A stretch of 8,787 bases of DNA, from the NCBI GenBank assembly GCA_964501445.1, contig CAZCSJ010000021.1, positions 1 to 8,787 on the forward strand, written 5' to 3'. A model generated the notes under the pieces. That model searched no databases and was not told where the DNA came from. It was given only the letters and a program-made list of their open reading frames with translations. This DNA is from CAZCSJ01 sp964501445. GTDB lineage: Bacteria > Patescibacteriota > Minisyncoccia > Sungbacterales > HO2-52-23. Shown piece after piece: positions 1-4,531 of this stretch (its first letter is position 1; each line of letters opens with the position of its first letter). Made by a program: the position numbers and the translations under genes.

Positions 1-76
1 CGCTTTGCGCGAACACGAGGAACGGTACCAAGAGTGCGGTTGCGGCTGCAAAAGAAAGAATGGCGCGATGAGGCAT
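1..76 (-). CDS. Secreted or membrane protein, N-terminal fragment (cut by window edge)
   Basis: Only the first 25 codons are inside the window, read on the minus strand from an ATG at 76. They encode MPHRAILSFAAATALLVPFL followed by VFAQS. This is a clear signal peptide: a basic H-R at residues 3-4, a hydrophobic core at about 5-22, and a likely cleavage after VFA. No Shine-Dalgarno sequence precedes the ATG. A TATAAA box at 88-83 would place the transcription start at or next to the ATG, so the message may be leaderless; no good -35 is visible. The signal peptide resembles those of the pilin-like genes upstream (AFA-D, AFA-Q), and the gene lies 47 bases after one of them. It could therefore be a further member of that array, but the mature part is not visible and I give no function. 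Confidence 0.6.
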   Translation of the reverse strand, partial: MPHRAILSFAAATALLVPFLVFAQS

Positions 77-123
77 AGGTTTTTTATACACTATTTTTTA
101 GATAAATGGAAGTTTAACGCTGC

Positions 124-540
124 TTACCTCAACTGAAGAGGCCCTGTTGATGGAGGATTATGCGCATCAGGGTAGGGTCCTGGCTCCAATTTTGGCTTAA
201 ATCCAAAGTCCTTGGGTTTTTCAAGCGACCCTTCTTTTGGCCGGGGATTGGTAATCTCCTGCGGGCTTGGAAAGAAAAAATCAATTGACCCTTGGCTCAC
301 GCCAAAATATACTGCGAGCACATTCACAATTCCCCAAAAACCAAGAATCACAGTGAGCCCGATAAAGCCCCAGAGCATAAGCCCGCGGCTCTTTTTTTGC
401 TCTTCCGGGCTTTCCGATGCAGTGATGAACTTCACGAGCCCCCAGAAGAAAAGGACGGTTGCGAGAGTTACCAAGAGCCAGACAATGGCATTGGTGGTGC
501 CAATCATCTGCTCAAGGATGATGGTGATTTTTGGCTTCAT
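124..540 (-). CDS. Pilin-like two-helix membrane protein (T4SS pilin / TrbC-VirB2 type)
   Basis: The 138-residue protein has two hydrophobic helices, about residues 16-40 and 53-79. They are joined by a short charged loop (ASESPEEQKKSRG) and followed by a proline-rich hydrophilic tail of about 50 residues. The pattern FxWGxVxFITxSxxPxxxxxxRxLMLWGFIGL matches the signature of the other pilin-like proteins in this window (FIWGVIxFxTSxGDPTKRGEGRQxMxWGIxAL), so it is a diverged paralogue. Unlike three of them it has no cleavable signal peptide. Such proteins are usually assigned to the type IV secretion pilin families, whose processed helical hairpin assembles into a conjugation or secretion pilus; that role is inferred. 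The tail is longer than in the siblings. It lies 41 bases after tRNA-Thr with no evident promoter, so it may depend on transcripts through the tRNA cluster. Confidence 0.8.
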   Translation of the reverse strand: MKPKITIILEQMIGTTNAIVWLLVTLATVLFFWGLVKFITASESPEEQKKSRGLMLWGFIGLTVILGFWGIVNVLAVYFGVSQGSIDFFFPSPQEITNPRPKEGSLEKPKDFGFKPKLEPGPYPDAHNPPSTGPLQLR

Positions 541-581
541 ACCCCGTACATCAACTTTACACTATTGCGGGGGTTTGAAAA

Positions 582-653
582 AGCCGATGGGGGGAATCGA
601 ACCCGCGACCTACTCCCTACCATGGAGTTGCTCTACCACTGAGCTACATCGGC
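582..653 (-). tRNA. tRNA-Thr (anticodon GGU)
   Basis: This is a 72-nt cloverleaf. The acceptor GCCGATG (653-647) pairs with CATCGGC (589-583). The D-arm is a normal AGCTCAGTGGTAGAGC. The anticodon stem ACTCC/GGAGT encloses the loop ATGGTAG, with anticodon GGT at 621-619. The T-loop is TTCGATT. The T-stem GCGGG/CCCCC has one C-C mismatch (605 with 591). The discriminator is T (582) and no CCA is encoded. It starts 11 bases after the 3' end of the outer tRNA-Leu and is probably cut from the same primary transcript. Confidence 0.95.
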
Positions 654-728
654 GTAGAGTATTTTGCCCTCGGGAGGATTTGAACCTCCACGCCTTGCGG
701 CACAGGGTCCTAAACCCTGCGTGTCTGC

Positions 729-841
729 TTCACCCTCCCAAATTTGCCCCCGAGAGGATTTGAACCTCTAACCCTTTCGGGACAGCGTTCTAAGCGCTGC
801 GCGTATTCCAGTTCCGCCACGGGGGCAAGAATTTGGGAGGG
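729..841 (-). repeat. D-loop insert bounded by a perfect 12-bp inverted repeat, with a duplicated GGTGAA
   Basis: On the minus strand the insert starts CCCTCCCAAATT (841-830), then CTT, then the inner tRNA, then AATTTGGGAGGG (744-733) and TGAA (732-729). The two 12-mers are exact reverse complements. Two G-U pairs and one A-U pair (842-844 with 732-730) could extend the helix to 15 bp into the outer D-loop. GGTGAA occurs at 852-847 and again at 734-729, like a target-site duplication or a slipped repeat. CTTGCCC is also repeated directly at 845-839 and 829-823. I recognise no group I or group II intron core. Confidence 0.85.
745..826 (-). tRNA. Inner tRNA-Leu (anticodon UAG), nested in the D-loop of another tRNA-Leu
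   Basis: This is an intact 82-nt class II tRNA. The acceptor GCCCCCG (826-820) pairs with CGGGGGC (752-746), with discriminator A745 and no CCA. The D-arm is GCGGAACTGGAATACGC. The anticodon stem CAGCG/CGCTG encloses the loop CTTAGAA, with anticodon TAG at 792-790. The variable arm CCC-GAAA-GGG is followed by T-arm AGAGG-TTCAAAT-CCTCT. It lies on the same strand as the interrupted outer tRNA-Leu and reads the same codon. Only CTT separates its 5' end from the flanking inverted-repeat arm, and its discriminator touches the other arm directly. By itself it would satisfy decoding of CUA-type codons, which could relax selection on the outer gene. Confidence 0.95.
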
Positions 842-869
842 CAAGTTTCACCACGAGGGCAGTTTTTTT

Positions 870-898
870 ACTCTATCGTAGAAGATAAAAAAAATCCA
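870..898 (-). promoter_or_regulatory. Possible promoter for the tRNA-Leu/tRNA-Thr cluster
   Basis: Between the pilin terminator and the first tRNA there is TAGAGT at 875-870, with four of six -10 bases. It lies 17 bases downstream of TGGATT (898-893), with three of six -35 bases, which falls inside the terminator stem. Initiation near 863 would leave only about 3 nt of 5' leader before the tRNA. The match is weak. The main argument is that the preceding terminator leaves the tRNAs without another obvious source of transcription. Confidence 0.25.
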
Positions 899-922
899 CC
901 CCGTTTCGCGGGGTGGATTTTT
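890..922 (-). terminator. Intrinsic terminator after the pilin array
   Basis: A 14-bp perfect stem pairs 890-903 with 909-922 around a 5-nt loop. The core CCACCCCG/CGGGGTGG is GC-rich. On the minus strand the stem is followed by a run of eight T (894-887), part of which pairs within the stem. It lies 13 bases after the stop codon of the pilin gene at 936 and should end that transcript before the tRNA genes. Confidence 0.9.
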
Positions 923-935
923 CGCCGATACAAAA

Positions 936-1292
936 TTATGGCCCTTTGGGCGGCGGAATCACGGTAGCGCCCCCCTGAGTGCCGATAAAATAGAGAATAA
1001 TCACATTTGCCACTGCCCATGCGGCTGCGATGACTGCCAACGCCACAATCCCCCAGATCATGTATTGCCTTCCCTCTCCGCGTTTTGTCGGGTCTCCTGA
1101 ACTCGTGAGAAAGAGAATCACGCCCCAGATAAAGACGAGGGTTGCGATGATGACGAGGATGCCGATTACGGTGTTTAAATCTTGACGAATGTTCCCAAGC
1201 GTCTTATTTACCTGGGTACTGTCGGCAAATGCAATAATCGGCAAGAGAAGCGCGGGGGAGAGGAGTGCAATTTTCCTGACCAAGTGATTCAT
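936..1292 (-). CDS. Pilin-like two-helix secreted protein (T4SS pilin type)
   Basis: The 118-residue protein has a signal peptide at residues 1-23 (basic start, hydrophobic core, AFA before a predicted cleavage), a short exposed segment, then two helices at about 43-64 and 77-102. The connecting loop is SSGDPTKRGEGRQ and the end is proline/glycine-rich (VIPPPKGP). This matches the small pilin families placed with type IV secretion pilins, whose helical hairpin packs in a pilus; the role here is inferred. Residues 45-99 are identical to its upstream neighbour, and so is the DNA that encodes them. The ATG at 1292 is preceded by CGCTTTTTCT, with no Shine-Dalgarno sequence. It follows the neighbour's stop codon by 16 bases and is probably co-transcribed. 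A strong terminator follows. Confidence 0.88.
   Translation of the reverse strand: MNHLVRKIALLSPALLLPIIAFADSTQVNKTLGNIRQDLNTVIGILVIIATLVFIWGVILFLTSSGDPTKRGEGRQYMIWGIVALAVIAAAWAVANVIILYFIGTQGGATVIPPPKGP
996..1160 (-). repeat. 165-bp exact repeat, copy 1 (pilin core)
   Basis: This segment is identical at every base to 1399-1563, an offset of 403 bases. It encodes the 55-residue double-helix core of the pilin. Identity stops abruptly at both ends (G995 versus C1398, G1161 versus C1564), while the flanking signal-peptide and tail regions have diverged. That fits recent gene conversion or a recombination event rather than simple old duplication. Confidence 0.97.
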
Positions 1293-1308
1293 AGAAAAAG
1301 CGTCTAAA

Positions 1309-1710
1309 TTACTTTATTAATTCAAGACCCGGGGTAATCACTTTGTCTATTCTCCCAATACCCTTGGTCGCGCTTGTATCCACACCAAAGAAGTAGGCAA
1401 TAATCACATTTGCCACTGCCCATGCGGCTGCGATGACTGCCAACGCCACAATCCCCCAGATCATGTATTGCCTTCCCTCTCCGCGTTTTGTCGGGTCTCC
1501 TGAACTCGTGAGAAAGAGAATCACGCCCCAGATAAAGACGAGGGTTGCGATGATGACGAGGATCGCGACAATGATATTGAGTGTGCTCGTCACCCGATTG
1601 AGAAGCTCAAAGACTTCGTCCGTGCGCGGTGGAACCGGCGGTGGATCTACCGCAAGCGCCGCAATTGGGAGAGCGAGCGCCGAAATTGTGATGAAGAATA
1701 CGCGTTTCAT
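1309..1710 (-). CDS. Pilin-like two-helix secreted protein (T4SS pilin type), paralogue of the next gene
   Basis: I start it at the ATG at 1710, giving 133 residues (MKRVFFITISALALPIAALA...). This yields the cleanest signal peptide, with likely cleavage after residue 20 and a proline-rich VDPPPVPPR segment just after it. In-frame ATGs at 1716 and 1722 would add two or four residues. The one at 1722 lies inside a dispersed palindromic repeat, so it is probably not the ancestral start. Two helices, at about residues 47-70 and 82-107 of this version, flank the loop SSGDPTKRGEGRQ. The double-helix core is identical in protein and DNA to the gene at 936-1292. The C-terminal tail (about 25 residues) is different. 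Pilus-subunit function is inferred from the family pattern. Confidence 0.87.
   Translation of the reverse strand: MKRVFFITISALALPIAALAVDPPPVPPRTDEVFELLNRVTSTLNIIVAILVIIATLVFIWGVILFLTSSGDPTKRGEGRQYMIWGIVALAVIAAAWAVANVIIAYFFGVDTSATKGIGRIDKVITPGLELIK
1399..1563 (-). repeat. 165-bp exact repeat, copy 2 (pilin core)
   Basis: This is the second copy of the identical pilin-core segment described at 996-1160. The orientation and reading frame are the same, so recombination between copies would delete or fuse genes in frame. Confidence 0.97.
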
Positions 1711-1717
1711 GGGCATG

Positions 1718-1772
1718 GTCATTCTGAACGAAGCGAAGAATCTCCAGATCCTTCACTATCGTTCAGGATGAC
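1718..1772. repeat. Palindromic intergenic repeat (27-bp imperfect inverted repeat)
   Basis: The element runs from GTCATTCTGAACGA to TCGTTCAGGATGAC. The two arms (about 1718-1743 and 1746-1772) are near-complementary around a 2-base centre (CC), with a few mismatches and one offset base. It resembles small mobile palindromic repeats that I have seen in intergenic regions of many bacteria, including CPR genomes; that resemblance is from memory, not from a search. It ends directly at the 5' end of the pilin gene and supplies its outermost in-frame ATG (1722). Confidence 0.8.
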
Positions 1773-1798
1773 GGTCTACGATATCCTTAACGTAAAGG

Positions 1799-2050
1799 TT
1801 AGCATGTGCCGAAGAAATCACAAAGGAGCTTCACGATTCCCCAGGCAGACGACATAATGAAGAGCCCGATGATTCCCCAAAACATCACCTTCTTTCCTTG
1901 CGCGAGCTTGCTTTCATCCCCTTGGCTTCCGATGACGTAGAGAATCACGCCCCATAGAAACATCACTCCCGCAATACCAAAAAGAAGGGCTATCACAGGA
2001 TTTATAATTCCTTGCTGGATCCGAGCGAGAAGCGAATTGAAGTAGGACAT
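1799..2050 (-). CDS. Small pilin-like two-helix membrane protein without signal peptide
   Basis: The 83-residue protein begins MSYFNSLLARIQQGIINPVI. It has two helices, about residues 16-42 and 54-77, joined by the loop SQGDESKLAQGKK, and it ends CDFFGTC. The WGVILYVIGSQGDESK...KKVMFWGIIGLF pattern aligns with the FIWGVIxFxTSxGDPTKRGEGRQxMxWGI core of its neighbours, so it is a reduced paralogue with neither signal peptide nor tail. The two cysteines near the C-terminus are not found in the siblings; they could form a disulphide or a contact in the pilus, which is speculative. It lies 20 bases after the upstream pilin's stop and is probably in the same transcript. A palindromic repeat lies downstream. 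Confidence 0.82.
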   Translation of the reverse strand: MSYFNSLLARIQQGIINPVIALLFGIAGVMFLWGVILYVIGSQGDESKLAQGKKVMFWGIIGLFIMSSAWGIVKLLCDFFGTC

Positions 2051-2070
2051 CGGTCAGATGCTGCCTGCTA

Positions 2071-2454
2071 TTAGAGCTGCGTGCTGGGCGCGCCGAAGAA
2101 CGGGGGCTTTGCCTGGGTCGTGAGGAAATAGTTCACGAGCACGTTTGCGATTGCCCAGGCAGCTGCAATGACTGCGAGTGCTATGATTCCCCAGAGCATG
2201 AGCTGCCTGCCCTCGCCACGTTTTGTCGGGTCTCCTGCGCTCGTAATAAATTGGATTACGCCCCAGATAAAGACCAGGGTCGCGATCGCCAAAAGCAAAA
2301 TCGTGACATTCCCTATTGTTGACTGGAGCCGCGCAACTGCTTTATCCACGTCTGTGGAAGGCGCCGGGGCGGGCGCTTGCGCAAACGCCAAAATCGGCAT
2401 ACCGACTGCCGTGAGCGCCGGAAGCGCGCGAATGACGAATGATTTGATATTCAT
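2071..2454 (-). CDS. Pilin-like two-helix secreted protein (T4SS pilin type), first gene of its transcript
   Basis: The 127-residue protein has a signal peptide at residues 1-25, with AFA before a predicted cleavage at A-Q. An alanine/proline-rich linker (APAPAPSTD) follows, then a helix at about 48-70, the loop SAGDPTKRGEGRQ, and a second helix at about 83-110. The C-terminus is TQAKPPFFGAPSTQL. The core is clearly homologous to the 936 and 1309 genes, but the DNA has diverged by many base changes, so this copy has not taken part in the recent homogenisation. It has its own promoter, with TATAAT 47 bases upstream of the ATG. Since the neighbours at 1799, 1309 and 936 follow closely on the same strand, this is likely the head of a four-pilin operon ending at the terminator at 890-922. 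Confidence 0.9.
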   Translation of the reverse strand: MNIKSFVIRALPALTAVGMPILAFAQAPAPAPSTDVDKAVARLQSTIGNVTILLLAIATLVFIWGVIQFITSAGDPTKRGEGRQLMLWGIIALAVIAAAWAIANVLVNYFLTTQAKPPFFGAPSTQL

Positions 2455-2501
2455 TGATATAGAGAAATAATTAAATTAATTATGAATACGACCTAATTTA
2501 T

Positions 2502-2530
2502 ATTATACATTGCCCGAAACAGCGTGTCTA
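2502..2530 (-). promoter_or_regulatory. Sigma70-type promoter of the four-gene pilin operon
   Basis: TAGACA (2530-2525) and TATAAT (2507-2502) are separated by exactly 17 bases on the minus strand, five of six and six of six consensus matches. Initiation about seven bases further on (near 2495) gives a 5' leader of about 41 nt before the ATG at 2454. The -35 box overlaps the stop codon of the upstream gene (2530-2528). The leader has no Shine-Dalgarno sequence. Confidence 0.8.
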
Positions 2531-3100
2531 CTTCTGTTCTTTTTGCTCAATCTGCCCCGCGAATTCTATGATTCCGCCTGCAAGCTGTACTGCGCTGACC
2601 ACAATAGCGGTCCCGATGAGCACCCAGAGGAGCGCTTTCTTTGCCTCGGTGAGCTTTTGCTCGTTCCCGGATGCCGATGCCATCACGAACTGGAAACCGA
2701 CAATGATGATTGCCAGGGTCGCCAGCACCATCGCAATCCCCGTTACCGCTCTTGCGATAGTCCCCACCAGCTGATTGAAGTCATTTGCAGCAATGGGGTT
2801 TTGAATGGTGACGGTGTTGCCGCCCGATGGTGTTTGCCGGAGCCCCTGCTGTAATTGTTGCTGAGGAGTCAGATCACTCGGCTTGTTTTCTCGTATGAAC
2901 CGCTCTTCTGGTGTTTCGTTCAACGGCGGGGGGGGTTGTGTCTTGAATTTTTCTTGTATGGGGTCTGTGAAACTTGAACCAGGGAGCTGGAGTTTTTGAT
3001 TGAAATTCGGCGGATTATCAAATATATCCCCTTCAACCCATACGGGTACTACTCCAAGAATACCAAGAAGCAAACCTATGAGCAAAACGTTTTTCCACAT
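2528..3100 (-). CDS. Long TrbC/VirB2-like pilin candidate with proline-rich N-terminal domain
   Basis: The 190-residue protein has a signal peptide or anchor at residues 1-23. A hydrophilic, proline- and glutamine-rich segment of about 85 residues follows, including QPPPPL and QQLQQGLRQ. Two helices lie at about 109-141 and 154-178, joined by the loop SASGNEQKLTEAKK. The end is charged (QIEQKEQK). The IxxVGFxFVMAxASGxxxKLxxAKKALLWVLIGTAIVVSA pattern is typical of the TrbC/VirB2-like pilins common in CPR genomes, though it is only distantly related to the four genes downstream. The ATG at 3100 is preceded by CTATAACTCC, with no Shine-Dalgarno sequence. A TATACT box lies only 9-14 bases upstream, so the mRNA may start at the ATG. 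A pilus or secretion role is inferred; no secretion ATPase or channel gene is in the window. Confidence 0.83.
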   Translation of the reverse strand: MWKNVLLIGLLLGILGVVPVWVEGDIFDNPPNFNQKLQLPGSSFTDPIQEKFKTQPPPPLNETPEERFIRENKPSDLTPQQQLQQGLRQTPSGGNTVTIQNPIAANDFNQLVGTIARAVTGIAMVLATLAIIIVGFQFVMASASGNEQKLTEAKKALLWVLIGTAIVVSAVQLAGGIIEFAGQIEQKEQK

Positions 3101-3108
3101 GGAGTTAT

Positions 3109-3137
3109 AGTATACCCCGAATTAATAGATTATTGAA
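3109..3137 (-). promoter_or_regulatory. Probable promoter giving a nearly leaderless mRNA for the 190-residue pilin
   Basis: TATACT (3114-3109) matches five of six -10 bases. A weak -35, TTCAAT (3137-3132), lies 17 bases further upstream. Initiation seven bases after the -10 would be at about 3102, two bases from the ATG at 3100. The -10 is convincing; the -35 is not. Confidence 0.45.
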
Positions 3138-3145
3138 ATCACGTA

Positions 3146-3210
3146 TTCTCCGAGCTTGTCGAGGAGCAACTGCTGATACGTCATGGGTTTTCCTTCGACA
3201 AGCTCAGGAA
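3146..3210. repeat. Dispersed palindromic repeat (GAGCTTGTCGA / TCGACAAGCTC)
   Basis: GAGCTTGTCGA (3152-3162) and TCGACAAGCTC (3195-3205) form an exact 11-bp inverted repeat. They lie within longer imperfect arms, the 21-base unit at 3146-3166 and the segment at 3188-3210. The same 11-mer recurs at 5172-5182, and the outer parts of the 21-base unit recur at 5191-5229. The element fills most of the gap between the solute-binding protein gene and the next pilin gene. Confidence 0.75.
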
Positions 3211-3235
3211 GTACCATTTCTATACCTTATATCTC

Positions 3236-4510
3236 TTACCTTGCGATCGTCTTTAACTGCTCTCCCACGCGGCGGATGGCGGTCTGCGCGTCTCCGGTGC
3301 GGGAGAGCACAGTGTCAATTGCTTCGCCAAAGAGACGGCGCGCGATTTTCTCATCCGGCACTGCCCATCCGCGGGCAAAAAGCGCTTGGCGGTAAAAAGG
3401 TTCAAGGTCGTTTGAGGGAGCGCCTGCGGCAATGAGGTCGCGCCTCGCAGGAGCGCGGTTCACCCTTTGGAGGTAGAGCGAGGCGCCCTCGGGCGATGCG
3501 GCAAACACCAGAAACTGCCATGCGACCCCAGGATTTCGGGACTGGAGAGACACCGTGGGGAAGAAATATCGGGCGTACACCGAGGAGCGGCGGCTCTCTT
3601 GTATCTGTGGGAAAGGGGCCACCCCGAGGTTTACATGCGGATTTTTGGAGCGCACACGCGCGATATCATCGGCAAAACCGATTGCCATAATGGTTTTTTC
3701 TTCAGCGAGTGAATCAAGCGAGGAGGGGAGTCGGCTGGTCCAGGAGAAATTGGGCGAGGTGAGGGAAGCAAATGAGGTATAAAACGCAAGCGCGCGCCCC
3801 GCCTCCTCTCCGAATCCCGGCTCGCCTCCAAAATAGGGAATCAACGCGTCGCCATATTGGAACATCAACGAGGAGAGGATTTCAAAGGCATTGGCAATGT
3901 TGTGGCTTGCGCCAAGCGCGATCGCAGAGCGCGCAATATCTCCCGCGGGCGTGGTGTGGGTAAGTGTTTTTGCCAGCGCCTGAAGATCCTCCCAGGTTGC
4001 CGGAGGGTTCACGATTCCGGAGGCGTTAAACACATCTTTGTTGTAGAGGAGCGCGGGCGTGTCTATAAAAAGGGGCATCCCCAACACCGCGCCGTTTGGA
4101 GAAATGAGCTCTTCGGAAACGCCGTCCACGAATGTCGCCTCAAATTCCCTCGTTGAAAGTCCGAAGCCCGCCGGTGGGGGATAGATTTTGTCGCGGTGTT
4201 TGGGAATCCACGAATTCCAGAGGTAAAAAATATCCGGGCTCTGGCCGCTCGCAAGGCGGTTCACGAGCGTTTCTTCATACGTTGCCTCGGGGATGCGTTG
4301 GTATGTGACGTTTACCTTTGGATTGAGTTCGCGAAAACGGAGAATCACCGGATCCCACGCCGCTTCGTCATCGCGAAATCCCCACATCGTGATGTCGCCC
4401 GCAATTTCCTGCGTGTTCTCGCTCCCAAAAAAGATATTTCCGACAATGACCGCGATGATGATAACCACCACACCCGCGCCGATGAGAATGAAGAGATTGT
4501 TACGAGGCAT
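3236..4510 (-). CDS. Membrane-anchored extracellular solute-binding protein (family 1)
   Basis: The 424-residue protein has an N-terminal hydrophobic anchor at about residues 6-28 with no lipobox cysteine. A periplasmic-binding-protein fold of the bacterial family 1 type follows. Family features are ITMWGF near 40, a PDIFYLWNS segment at 92-100, GAVLGMPLFIDTPALLYNKDVFNASGI at about 140-166, then PPATWEDLQALAKTLT, and GVAWQFLVFAASPEGASLYLQ toward the C-terminus. Such proteins usually capture sugars or oligosaccharides for an ABC transporter, but no permease or ATPase gene lies nearby, so the ligand is unknown. In this cell type it could serve as a free-standing surface binder. It follows the methyltransferase gene by 21 bases and is probably co-transcribed. 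The length is normal for the family. No Shine-Dalgarno sequence is present. Confidence 0.9.
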   Translation of the reverse strand: MPRNNLFILIGAGVVVIIIAVIVGNIFFGSENTQEIAGDITMWGFRDDEAAWDPVILRFRELNPKVNVTYQRIPEATYEETLVNRLASGQSPDIFYLWNSWIPKHRDKIYPPPAGFGLSTREFEATFVDGVSEELISPNGAVLGMPLFIDTPALLYNKDVFNASGIVNPPATWEDLQALAKTLTHTTPAGDIARSAIALGASHNIANAFEILSSLMFQYGDALIPYFGGEPGFGEEAGRALAFYTSFASLTSPNFSWTSRLPSSLDSLAEEKTIMAIGFADDIARVRSKNPHVNLGVAPFPQIQESRRSSVYARYFFPTVSLQSRNPGVAWQFLVFAASPEGASLYLQRVNRAPARRDLIAAGAPSNDLEPFYRQALFARGWAVPDEKIARRLFGEAIDTVLSRTGDAQTAIRRVGEQLKTIAR

Positions 4511-4531
4511 GCATTTGTACTATGGAGTAAC

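Larger units (their letters stand above)
665..860 (-). tRNA. Outer tRNA-Leu (anticodon UAG), interrupted in the D-loop by a second tRNA gene
   Basis: The gene is in two pieces. The 5' piece, 860-842, carries the acceptor strand GCCCTCG, then TG, then the D-stem strand GTG and half of the D-loop. The 3' piece, 728-665, begins GCAGACAC. It carries the D-stem strand CAC, the anticodon stem CAGGG/CCCTG with loop TTTAGGA (anticodon TAG at 712-710), a variable arm GCC-GCAA-GGC, the T-arm GGAGG-TTCAAAT-CCTCC, the acceptor strand CGAGGGC (672-666) and discriminator A665. All seven acceptor pairs and all other stems match perfectly. Joining 842 to 728 gives an 83-nt leucine tRNA with a normal D-arm (GTGAAACTTGGCAGACAC, G18-G19 restored). 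The 113-nt insert (841-729) contains a complete tRNA-Leu with the same anticodon. Whether the outer tRNA is spliced, used as two halves, or dead is unknown. No CCA is encoded. Confidence 0.8.

Noticed and set aside
212..763. Plus-strand open frames across the tRNA cluster and the first pilin gene
   Set aside because: They run antisense through the three tRNAs and a real pilin gene; the translated text is the kind produced by antisense tRNA sequence.
729..841. Group I or group II self-splicing intron in tRNA-Leu
   Set aside because: The insert is only 113 nt, and 82 of these are a full tRNA cloverleaf; there is no room for a ribozyme core, and the site is the D-loop, not the anticodon arm.
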